64,000 bases of DNA, taken from contig NZ_MPNU01000001.1 of assembly GCF_001896205.1 (NCBI RefSeq), forward strand, positions 2,817,467 through 2,881,466, given 5' to 3'. Source of the DNA: Edwardsiella piscicida (GTDB taxonomy: Bacteria; Pseudomonadota; Gammaproteobacteria; Enterobacterales; Enterobacteriaceae). The notes beneath the pieces were generated by a model. That model was given only the letters and a program-made list of their open reading frames with translations. It did not search any database and was not told the DNA's origin. Shown here in pieces: positions 1-6,575 of the stretch (its first letter is position 1; each line of letters begins with the position of its first letter). The position numbers were made by a program, and so were the translations under genes.

Positions 1-14
1 CGTCCCGCCAACGC

Positions 15-197
15 ATGGCAGGTCTTGAGGATGATGTGCGCAATATCATAGAACTGCTGGAGGGAAACGACTGGTCCAAGTATTGCACCCATACGGACTT
101 AGGGAAGCGCCTTGAAGTGGAAGTAACGCTACTTATCGGCAACCTGCGCGCTTTATCCGCTGCTGGCGCAAAACAGATGCGGGAGTGCAAGGCATGA
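15..197 (+). CDS. Small hypothetical prophage protein, possibly 5'-partial
   Basis: A 60-residue, mostly charged ORF that I do not recognise. The frame is open back to the window edge, so the true start may lie outside and this could be the C-terminal part of a longer protein. It overlaps the next gene by four bases (ATGA), which fits the tightly packed early genes of a prophage. No signal peptide or membrane segment is visible. Its position at the head of a run of phage-type genes is the main support for it being real. Confidence 0.5.
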   Translation: MAGLEDDVRNIIELLEGNDWSKYCTHTDLGKRLEVEVTLLIGNLRALSAAGAKQMRECKA

Positions 198-913
198 AAC
201 GACGCCAATTCAATACATCTAGCCGTTTTCTGGTAGATACAGCATTCCACCACCTGGAAATAATCCGCGATGATGGGCTTTACCGTCACTTGCGTATGAA
301 GAAGCCAGGAACATCCTGTTATTACTTCGATGTGATCACTTGGCCCGGTTATTTGACTGTAACCGGAGATATGGGGACTTGGACATTTTCCCGCATCGCG
401 GACATGTTCGACTTCTTCGGCCCATGGCAAGACCGTATTAACACTTATTATTGGTCTGAAAAATTGAAAGCTGGAGCTGGGTGTGCGTGTGATCTTCTAG
501 CGAAAGAATACGACCACGATGCTTTTTGCCAGAGCCTGAGAGAGTCACTCAGCGAATACCTGGATGAGTCTGGGGAAGAAGAAACCGATGACGATACGCC
601 GGACAGCTATAAATCCTGCATACGCGAAATTGTCCGTGAATTGTGTAACGCTCCATTCATCAATGAATATGAAGCATACCAGGCTGTTTGTGATGCTGAT
701 TGGCCAGACAGTTATGGTATCAGTGCCTGGGATATTTGCGAAGGCTTGACCTTTAAAACCTATACAAGCCACTTCCGCTGGATACTGTTCGCTATCACCT
801 GGACTATCAGCAAATACCAAAATACCAAGATCGTTGATAAAGCCATGGGTACATATCTCGCTTTCCATAGCATTGATACCGGCTGCGCTGCTGGCGCCAG
901 TAAGGGGGAGTGA
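194..913 (+). CDS. Hypothetical prophage protein, 239 aa
   Basis: Starts at the ATG overlapping the previous stop. The protein is rich in Trp, Tyr and acidic residues, with an Asp/Glu-rich stretch around residues 120-135, and shows no signal peptide or transmembrane segment. It resembles the conserved hypothetical proteins found in replication/recombination blocks of lambdoid and P4/P2-like prophages, but I cannot name a family with certainty. The next gene follows after one base, so the two are probably translationally coupled. Base composition here is more AT-rich than in the chromosomal genes further right, consistent with phage origin. Confidence 0.65.
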   Translation: MKRRQFNTSSRFLVDTAFHHLEIIRDDGLYRHLRMKKPGTSCYYFDVITWPGYLTVTGDMGTWTFSRIADMFDFFGPWQDRINTYYWSEKLKAGAGCACDLLAKEYDHDAFCQSLRESLSEYLDESGEEETDDDTPDSYKSCIREIVRELCNAPFINEYEAYQAVCDADWPDSYGISAWDICEGLTFKTYTSHFRWILFAITWTISKYQNTKIVDKAMGTYLAFHSIDTGCAAGASKGE

Positions 914-914
914 G

Positions 915-1193
915 ATGGCCAAATCTACAGACGTACACGATCTGTTAGTCGCGTATCAGAAACAGGTGCGGAAAATACCAGCAAAAGGTGTTTATGCCTC
1001 AATGATGCGTCAGCTTGAGGTACAGGCGGCGCACGCACGCAAGTTAATGCGCAAGCGTCGGCGATCAGTCGGTAAGTCAAATAAGCTTGGCTTTCGATTT
1101 ACGGCTGAAATGCGCGTATCACTCATTTGCGATATGAATTTTTGGGCGCTTGTGTGTCGTTCTAACCGTCAGCAGGAGGCCAGTAATGACTAA
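915..1193 (+). CDS. Small basic hypothetical prophage protein, 92 aa
   Basis: Begins at an ATG preceded by a strong GGGGGAG ribosome-binding site inside the end of the upstream gene. The product is strongly basic in the middle (Lys/Arg run about residues 45-60), which would suit nucleic acid binding, although no known domain is recognised. Its stop overlaps the start of the exonuclease gene by eight bases, a typical phage early-operon arrangement. Confidence 0.55.
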   Translation: MAKSTDVHDLLVAYQKQVRKIPAKGVYASMMRQLEVQAAHARKLMRKRRRSVGKSNKLGFRFTAEMRVSLICDMNFWALVCRSNRQQEASND

Positions 1194-1791
1194 AGACGTC
1201 GTTATCGATACCGAAACCATGGATACCGTGCCCAGCGCCCTACTGCTGTCTATTGGTGCCTTTGCGGTCGATGTCAGCGATCTGGAAGATACCCAGGCCA
1301 ACATCCTGAAAGTTGCCCGCGATATCGATCTGCAGGACTTCTCCGTACTGGCCTTTTACACCCGGCTCGACGCCACAGATCAGCTGATGCTAGGCCGAAC
1401 CGTCAGCCAAAAGATCCAGACGTGGTGGAAAGACCAGGCCGAAGATGCACACGAAGCCCTAACCGGCGATCGCGTGGCCCTCAGCGAAGCCCTGATCGGC
1501 CTCTCTCGCTGGCTGGATTATCACCCCGGCGCCAGGGTGTTTTTCCGTGGGCCAGATTTTGATGGCGCCATTCTGGAGAACGCCTACCGCATGTGCGGTC
1601 TGGAGTGTCCATGGCGTTACAACGGCAAGCGCGACGTTAGGACATACATCGATACCAAGGTCCCAACCCGCGGGCGTAAGGGCTATTTAGAGGGGCACCA
1701 GCCGTGCTTCCAGATGATTAAGCACCATGCGCTTCATGACGCTATGAATGACGCAGAACAGATGGCCATCGCGTATCAGGAGGCGTGTTAA
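1186..1791 (+). CDS. DEDD-family 3'-5' exonuclease (phage exonuclease VIII-like)
   Basis: A 201-residue protein of the DEDDh exonuclease superfamily, close to the phage 3'-5' exoribonuclease/exonuclease VIII-type group. The first motif is DTETMDT near residue 7, followed by the SIGAF strand; a middle Asp motif (GPDFDGAIL) lies near residue 125; the final motif HHALHDAMNDAEQ near residue 185 supplies the catalytic His and Asp. It would degrade nucleic acid from 3' ends with two metal ions. The start is the ATG overlapping the preceding gene, with AGGAGG upstream. It is probably part of the phage recombination or nucleic acid processing functions. Family assignment is good, substrate unknown. 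Confidence 0.8.
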   Translation: MTKDVVIDTETMDTVPSALLLSIGAFAVDVSDLEDTQANILKVARDIDLQDFSVLAFYTRLDATDQLMLGRTVSQKIQTWWKDQAEDAHEALTGDRVALSEALIGLSRWLDYHPGARVFFRGPDFDGAILENAYRMCGLECPWRYNGKRDVRTYIDTKVPTRGRKGYLEGHQPCFQMIKHHALHDAMNDAEQMAIAYQEAC

Positions 1792-2075
1792 TGGAAACCT
1801 TTGCTAAATACTCAGCCACCGATTGGATGATCATGCTTCAGGTTATAAGCGTCTGGCTCTGGATGACCATCAAAGCGTGGCAGTGGATTTTCGCCATAGC
1901 CTTGCGTAAAGGCTGGAGGTGGTTGAATCGCAAGGACGAGAAGTCATTGGCCCTAGAGTCATTTTGCGAGGCGTTCAACCTTGAGACCATTCAGCCAGGG
2001 TGCTCCATGGTGGTCAAAACCAAAGGTGACATGCTGATTCTCATCAGCAGGACAAAGGAGACCAGCAATGGCTAA
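1791..2075 (+). CDS. Small membrane-associated hypothetical prophage protein, 94 aa
   Basis: Starts at the ATG in a TAATG overlap with the exonuclease gene. Residues about 10-35 form a Trp-rich hydrophobic stretch that could be a single membrane helix, followed by a basic segment (RKGWRWLNRKDEK) and a soluble tail. The family is not recognised. It overlaps the ParB-like gene by eight bases, so it belongs to the same phage transcription unit. Confidence 0.55.
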   Translation: METFAKYSATDWMIMLQVISVWLWMTIKAWQWIFAIALRKGWRWLNRKDEKSLALESFCEAFNLETIQPGCSMVVKTKGDMLILISRTKETSNG

Positions 2076-2871
2076 CTCATTCAAGAAAATGTGCAAAAAA
2101 GGCGGACCGATTAGCCGCCGTGACAGCGGCATGCTTATCAAACTAGATGATATCCACGTACAGGAAGGGTTTAACAAGCGTATTGATGATGAGCGGACGC
2201 AGCAGGCTGATGATGATCTATTTCAGTTCCTGTTTTCCGGCGGAACGGTGCCGCCGCTTGAGGTCCGTCCACGCGATGAGGGCGGTGTATGGGTCGTAGA
2301 GGGGCACCGCCGCATTCGAGCGTATCGCCGGGTAAGAGAGGCTGGCAAACCCATCGAACTGATCGCCATTGCTCCCTTCACGGGCAGCGATGTGGAGCGC
2401 GTAGCGCGCATCATGACCAGCAACAACCAATTGCCGCTGACGCAGTTCGAACAAAGCCTCGTTGTGAAGGAGCTGGCCGCGTTCAATCTGACACCAGATG
2501 AGATCGCCAAGCTGATCCACAAAAGCCGCGCAACCGTAGACAAACTGCTGATCCTCAGCGCGTCGAATTACGACGTACAGCAGCTGGTGAAAGACGGCGA
2601 GGTGGCTATGGATGTGGCAGTCGATCGCGTGAAGGAGCACGGGGAGAGCGCCGGGGATGTACTGCAGGAGGATGTGAAGCGGGCGAAAGCCCAGGGAAAA
2701 AAGAAAGTCACCCGCAGCGTCACCGGCAGCCAGTTTAGCGCAACACGCGCACGCCGGCTGGTCGAGCTGCTCAGCGATGCCGAGATCGATGGGGATGGAC
2801 GCACCCTGGTCCTGCGGGAAGGGGTTGGTGAAGAGGTGCTGAAGATTATCAACGAATACATGCATAGATAG
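2068..2871 (+). CDS. ParB-like N-terminal domain protein of prophage
   Basis: A 267-residue protein with a ParB/Srx-type N-terminal domain. The hallmark VVEGHRRIRAY motif lies near residue 80 and is followed by a helix-turn-helix region (about residues 130-175, LTPDEIAKLIHKSRATVDKLL). Stand-alone phage ParB-like proteins may bind DNA, and the ParB fold in related proteins carries CTPase or nuclease activity. Phage ParB homologues are often found near the early region without a ParA partner, as here. No ParA or parS-like repeats were noticed. It is the last gene of the tightly overlapping phage block. Confidence 0.75.
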   Translation: MANSFKKMCKKGGPISRRDSGMLIKLDDIHVQEGFNKRIDDERTQQADDDLFQFLFSGGTVPPLEVRPRDEGGVWVVEGHRRIRAYRRVREAGKPIELIAIAPFTGSDVERVARIMTSNNQLPLTQFEQSLVVKELAAFNLTPDEIAKLIHKSRATVDKLLILSASNYDVQQLVKDGEVAMDVAVDRVKEHGESAGDVLQEDVKRAKAQGKKKVTRSVTGSQFSATRARRLVELLSDAEIDGDGRTLVLREGVGEEVLKIINEYMHR

Positions 2872-2923
2872 ATCTGCTGGCGCAGACGCACTGAACACTT
2901 AGGCAATCAGATCAGGAAAAAAT

Positions 2924-2943
2924 GACAGGTTCGATTCCCTGTC
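2924..2943 (+). other. tRNA T-arm-like hairpin
   Basis: A perfect six-base-pair stem (GACAGG with CCTGTC) encloses an eight-base TTCGATTC loop, very like a tRNA T-arm. There is no matching acceptor stem or anticodon arm upstream, so this is not a tRNA gene. It lies just before the ribosome-binding site (GGAGAT) of the AlpA-like gene. It may be a relic of a tRNA captured by the phage, or coincidence. Confidence 0.35.
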
Positions 2944-2956
2944 CGGAGATAAAATC

Positions 2957-3157
2957 ATGACACATAATATGACCCCAGATTCGCTCGTTGATTTGAAATT
3001 CATCATGGCGGATACTGGCTTCGGGAAAACCTTCATTTATGACCGAGTGAAGGATGGCACCTTGGTAAAACCAGAGAAGATTCATGGACGTTCGCGCTGG
3101 CGTTATAGCGACCACTGCGAATTTAAGAATCGCCTCCTATCCAGCTCAAATGGGTAA
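2957..3157 (+). CDS. AlpA/excisionase-like small DNA-binding protein
   Basis: A 66-residue protein with the look of AlpA/MerR-type phage regulators. A recognition-helix-like segment (GFGKTFIYDRVKDGTLVKPEKI) is followed by a wing-like SRWRYSDHCEF segment. Such proteins act as excisionases or activators of int and are usually encoded next to the integrase, which fits the truncated integrase gene starting at 3400. The start ATG has GGAGATAAAATC upstream. Function is inferred from family resemblance and position. Confidence 0.65.
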   Translation: MTHNMTPDSLVDLKFIMADTGFGKTFIYDRVKDGTLVKPEKIHGRSRWRYSDHCEFKNRLLSSSNG

Positions 3158-3207
3158 AATTGCGGGTAAAAAGTTTAACGAACACATAAAAACCCAATTA
3201 TATCAAA

Positions 3208-3239
3208 TCCCTGCATATCAACTTCGGCGTATGCAGGGA
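3208..3239. repeat. Ten-base-pair inverted repeat upstream of int
   Basis: TCCCTGCATA at 3208-3217 pairs perfectly with TATGCAGGGA at 3230-3239 across a 12-base loop. It sits in the 242-base gap between the AlpA-like gene and the truncated integrase gene. It could be an RNA hairpin ending the phage transcript, though there is no T-run directly after it, or a protein-binding site in the attachment region. Confidence 0.5.
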
Positions 3240-3278
3240 ACGCCATGCCCCCTCTCCTGACATCGACCAAACTCAATA

Positions 3279-3310
3279 AAACCCTCTTATAATCAGTGAT
3301 AAACCCTCTT
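3279..3310. repeat. Direct repeat AAACCCTCTT, possible integrase arm sites
   Basis: The decamer AAACCCTCTT occurs at 3279-3288 and again at 3301-3310, spaced 22 bases start to start, about two helical turns. Short direct repeats at helical spacing close to an integrase gene are typical of arm-type integrase or excisionase binding sites. This assignment is an inference from position and spacing. Confidence 0.4.
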
Positions 3311-3399
3311 TTCTGGCTATGCGACGTCAACGGATATCTACCCATCTCAACGTGAATCTATAAACGTTTGGGGGCCTTAGTGGGGGCTTATCCTGTTCA

Positions 3400-3655
3400 A
3401 TGAAAAATGAGGCCCCAAAAACGACCTTAAATGCGCGTAAGGTCGAGACTGCAAAGCCCAGAGACCAAGCCTATAAACTCGCTGACGGTGGTGGACTGTA
3501 TCTCCAGGTCAACCCTAACGGTTCAAAATACTGGCGGATGAAATATCGATTTGCCGGCAAAGAGAAAAAGTTCTCATTCGGAACCTACCCGGACATCACA
3601 CTTGCGGAAGCTCGCACTAAACGAGATGAGGCAAGAAAGGTATTGGGGTCAGTCC
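3400..3655 (+). pseudogene. Truncated tyrosine-type phage integrase, N-terminal arm-binding domain only
   Basis: The ATG at 3400 opens a reading frame matching the start of P4-type integrases. The DUF4102/arm-DNA-binding domain is clear over about 80 residues, with the LADGGGLYLQV, GSKYWRMKYRF and SFGTYPDITLAEAR motifs. Full-length relatives have about 400 residues with a core-binding domain and catalytic R-H-R-Y residues. Here the gene stops matching after DEARKVLG, where the sequence becomes a CRISPR repeat. The frame stays open through several repeats to 3933, but that extension is repeat-encoded artefact. The catalytic domain is missing from the window, so the prophage end probably cannot excise with this enzyme. 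Confidence 0.85.
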
Positions 3656-4657
3656 ACACCCCCACGGACGTGGGGAAGACTATCCGGCATCTGCTCCAGT
3701 ACCTCATCCTCAAGAAACACCCCCACGGACGTGGGGAAGACCGGACAACTACCGCAACGGTGAGTGGCATATCGGAAACACCCCCACGGACGTGGGGAAG
3801 ACGCCAAGGCGACATCGACATAGAAACCGCGGTCAGAAACACCCCCACGGACGTGGGGAAGACGGCTCCATCAGGTTTTGGTCACGGAACCACTCAGAAA
3901 CACCCCCACGGACGTGGGGAAGACGCACCCTGATTTTTCGGCCTTACCGACAGTATGGAAACACCCCCACGGACGTGGGGAAGACCCAAAAAAGGCACCG
4001 GCGCCATACAGATCCCGAGAAACACCCCCACGGACGTGGGGAAGACCAGCCCGGAGAAGCTGACCGGCGGCTCGTACCAGAAACACCCCCACGGACGTGG
4101 GGAAGACGCTTTATCGTCGACAAACTCGCACATAAACAGGGAAACACCCCCACGGACGTGGGGAAGACTCGGCGCACCCGACCAACTCGGAGGGCGTCAG
4201 AGAAACACCCCCACGGACGTGGGGAAGACTGCCAACCCCTGATCCTGCGCAGACGCAGCTCAGAAACACCCCCACGGACGTGGGGAAGACAAAATTACCT
4301 CGCCGCCGGCATAGGTGAGATCGGAAACACCCCCACGGACGTGGGGAAGACGTCGCGCTTTACTGCTTCACTTGCGATAACGAAGAAACACCCCCACGGA
4401 CGTGGGGAAGACACAACTACTTTCTGCATGAAGCACTGCGCGTTAGAAACACCCCCACGGACGTGGGGAAGACCCCTGCTCTAGCTCGCGCTGGACGCTA
4501 AAGTAGGAAACACCCCCACGGACGTGGGGAAGACTCAACAGGTACGCCTGCCTTGATACCGTCAGCGAGAAACACCCCCACGGACGTGGGGAAGACTCTT
4601 CCATATGCTGCGCTGCGGCCGATAGGATAGAAACACCCCCACGGACGTGGGGAAGAC
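3653..4657 (-). CRISPR. Type I-E CRISPR array, 17 repeats and 16 spacers
   Basis: A 28-base repeat recurs every 61 bases. In crRNA orientation (minus strand) it begins GTCTTCCCC and ends GGGGTGTTTC, with a seven-base-pair palindromic stem CCCCACG/CGTGGGG that suits Cas6e cleavage. Repeats start on the plus strand at 3653, 3714, 3775, 3836, 3897, 3958, 4019, 4080, 4141, 4202, 4263, 4324, 4385, 4446, 4507, 4569 and 4630. All spacers are 33 bases except one of 34 (4535-4568). All repeats are identical except the leader-distal one at 3653, which differs in its last three bases at the junction with the integrase gene. Array and cas operon are transcribed in the same direction, with the leader next to cas2. 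Confidence 0.98.
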
Positions 4658-4708
4658 CCCATTATATTGTTAAAGAGCATACTAAACCAACTACATATTG
4701 TGGTTGAC
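4658..4708 (-). promoter_or_regulatory. CRISPR leader with candidate pre-crRNA promoter
   Basis: The only non-coding DNA between the cas2 stop and the first repeat is 51 AT-rich bases. On the minus strand a perfect -10 hexamer TATAAT (4661-4666) lies 18 bases downstream of a TTGGTT -35-like hexamer (4685-4690). This would start transcription at or inside the first repeat, unusually close. No good IHF consensus was seen. A direct repeat of GGTTGA occurs at the cas2 end. Upstream leader function may extend into cas2. Confidence 0.6.
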
Positions 4709-4996
4709 TTACTGGTTGAGCCGCTTCTCTACCACCAACTGCAGGCCATTTATCTCACAGAGCGTCTTGGTCGGTGATCCTATGGTATGGATCTGATACC
4801 CCGGTGCTCTAGCAATGCTTTTAAATATCACCACACCCGCTGCCGGTGAGCAGTGTTGATAAAGGTATTCGATCACGGTGTCAGCAACCGAATCCTTGAT
4901 ACCGGAAACGAAGGTATTTGGCCGCGGTTCAATAAACCAAAGTTTCATTCGTCCTCGAACTGCTGGAGGTAAATCGTTAGCGAGAACTATCAGCAT
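4709..4996 (-). CDS. cas2: Cas2, type I-E (CRISPR adaptation)
   Basis: A 95-residue protein of the Cas2e family. The N-terminal MLIVLANDLPPAVRGRMKLW pattern matches the E. coli-type strand-helix opening (ENVPPRLRGRL), followed by WFIEPRPNTFVSG. In I-E systems Cas2 forms the central dimer of the Cas1-Cas2 integrase, which captures and inserts spacers; its own nuclease activity is not needed. The ATG at 4996 is chosen because GGAGGGG precedes it; a TTG six codons upstream is less likely. It overlaps the end of cas1 by 20 bases, so the two are coupled. Confidence 0.93.
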   Translation of the reverse strand: MLIVLANDLPPAVRGRMKLWFIEPRPNTFVSGIKDSVADTVIEYLYQHCSPAAGVVIFKSIARAPGYQIHTIGSPTKTLCEINGLQLVVEKRLNQ

Positions 4997-5855
4997 CAAT
5001 ATTTGCCCCTCCAAGTAGCTGTGGTATATCTCTGGCTACACTCGCGAGCAAATTCAGTTCTATCACCCGCTCTCGAAAACGAGATGAAACCAGAGCCTTC
5101 TCATAACGCCCCGCCATCTCACGCGTCAGGGAGAAGGCAAGATCGATACAGAGATTCTCTTTATAAAGATCGGCCAGATCGTAGACGAAAGGCAGCGGGC
5201 TACCCGAGTGAATAAACCCCATGTGCGGGGAATAACCCATGGCATGCAACGCCGAGCAAAGGATGCCGTAGAGAGCAGCATTAGCTGAAGTGAGCACTCG
5301 GTTGGTTGTATCGCTAATTTCCATCTTTCCCGGAATGTACTGACGCCCTCTCCAACCGACTCCATATTGCTGTGCCTTTTGTTGATAGAGAGCGCGTACT
5401 CTACTTCCTTCCATTCCCATCATTTCTTTAAGACTCTTACCTGCCAAATCCGCATCGGGAAAACGATAGGCGAACATGCGGCGAGCGACTTCGAGAGATG
5501 ATTTTTTATTGCAGGCAAGCCGCATCTGATGATTGAGGTTGCGCGTATTAGCGGTGGGCAAAAAACCAGCAGCATAAAAGAGCAAACTATCTTCCCCCAC
5601 CCAGCAGATAGCACAGTTGGCCGCTGCAGCCGTTTTAACAGCCTCATGAGTCAAGCTGGTTCCGGGACCTAACAAAATGGCATTGAGAGTCGCTACCGGC
5701 AAACGTACAACCTGCCCTTCGGCATCGAGCCACTTTAGACTGCTATCATCAATCTCTAAGCGCCCGCGCTCTAGGTAGATAAAGGGGTATTTATCCTTAA
5801 CCTGAGGTAGAGACTCCCGAGTGATCTTGACGAATAAACGCTGACCACCACTCAT
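4977..5855 (-). CDS. cas1: Cas1, type I-E integrase
   Basis: A 292-residue Cas1 that catalyses spacer insertion at the leader-repeat junction in a complex with Cas2. Expected metal ligands are present: Glu149 (MMGMEGSR), His216 (GFIHSGSP) and Asp226/Asp229 (FVYDLADL), offset by eight from the E. coli enzyme. Length is close to the family norm of about 300. It starts three bases after the cas5 stop, in a compact operon. No damage is visible, so adaptation should be possible. Confidence 0.96.
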   Translation of the reverse strand: MSGGQRLFVKITRESLPQVKDKYPFIYLERGRLEIDDSSLKWLDAEGQVVRLPVATLNAILLGPGTSLTHEAVKTAAAANCAICWVGEDSLLFYAAGFLPTANTRNLNHQMRLACNKKSSLEVARRMFAYRFPDADLAGKSLKEMMGMEGSRVRALYQQKAQQYGVGWRGRQYIPGKMEISDTTNRVLTSANAALYGILCSALHAMGYSPHMGFIHSGSPLPFVYDLADLYKENLCIDLAFSLTREMAGRYEKALVSSRFRERVIELNLLASVARDIPQLLGGANIDADSSR

Positions 5856-5858
5856 AGT

Positions 5859-6572
5859 TTAGCCCTCGTTTATCAGCGTCACCTGCCGATCCCGATAACG
5901 CTTATGCTGACCAAATTGCAGCGGAACATCGTTTAATGTCAGCAGTTCTCCCCCTTCAGTGGCCCCCTGGACCACCATAAAGTCCTGGGTTCGTTGCTTC
6001 TGCTCGGCCAGATTGAGGGCGGCTGTCAGCGCATCATCCCGGTTGGCAAATTGTCCCTGAAAGATAAACTCGCTGGGCACGCAAGTTTTTCTGCCGAGGG
6101 AGAGATCCCAAACCGGATTTTGCAGAGCTAGGGCGACCTCGGTTAACAGGCCATCAGGAATCTGGAACAGTACAGCAAACGCCTGATCTTGCAGGTAGTA
6201 GCGGTAGGTCATCTTTGTGCCTCCCCCCACCGCTTTCTTTCCTTCACGGGTTTTGGGGATCAGCAGACTTTGCCAAGGATCCTTGTCATCGTAACCACTG
6301 CCCACCATATGAAAATCGCGTAACACCGGCTCTCGGGGCACGAGCGCCCCATTCTTGTCACGACGAGCAAAGCTGTGAACCTGCATATCGAGATCGGCAA
6401 ATTGGGCAAGTAAGGATATTTGAGGCCCCCCAGCCCCCAAGGCAGCACAGACCATCCCGAGCACCCCGGACTTAGTTGGAAAAGGCAGGGTCTCACGCCG
6501 TCCAAAGCGGGAGTCATGCCCCCAACTTTGTAGAGGCCCCTCCAGCCATAGCAACAGGTAAGGTTGACTCAT
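5859..6572 (-). CDS. cas5e: Cas5e (CasD), Cascade subunit
   Basis: A 237-residue RAMP protein. The N-terminal LLLWLEGPLQSWGHDSRFGRR motif is characteristic of Cas5e, and the following TKSGVLGMVCAALG helix is typical. Cas5e caps the 5' handle of the crRNA in Cascade. It follows cas7 with a three-base gap and precedes cas1 by three bases. Near the C-terminus a GATEGGELL/PLQFGQHKRYRDRQV pattern, usual for the family, is also seen. Confidence 0.94.
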   Translation of the reverse strand: MSQPYLLLWLEGPLQSWGHDSRFGRRETLPFPTKSGVLGMVCAALGAGGPQISLLAQFADLDMQVHSFARRDKNGALVPREPVLRDFHMVGSGYDDKDPWQSLLIPKTREGKKAVGGGTKMTYRYYLQDQAFAVLFQIPDGLLTEVALALQNPVWDLSLGRKTCVPSEFIFQGQFANRDDALTAALNLAEQKQRTQDFMVVQGATEGGELLTLNDVPLQFGQHKRYRDRQVTLINEG

Positions 6573-6575
6573 GAC

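Noticed and set aside
2218-2898. 226-codon minus-strand frame opposite the ParB-like gene
   Set aside because: No domain; the plus-strand gene has the ParB motif and overlaps its neighbours as phage genes do.
2876-2950. tRNA gene around the T-arm-like hairpin
   Set aside because: No acceptor stem, D-arm or anticodon arm can be formed with the upstream bases, and the T-loop has one base too many.
3656-3933. Extension of the integrase frame into the array as a 177-residue fusion protein
   Set aside because: The residues after about codon 85 come only from repeats and spacers. No sign of selection for this product is visible, so the gene is annotated as a truncated pseudogene.
3792-4484. Open frame of 230 codons along the CRISPR array
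   Set aside because: The 61-base unit shifts frame at each repeat and the repeat has no stop in any frame, giving peptides such as HPHGRGED over and over. It is an artefact of the array, as are the overlapping frames on both strands.
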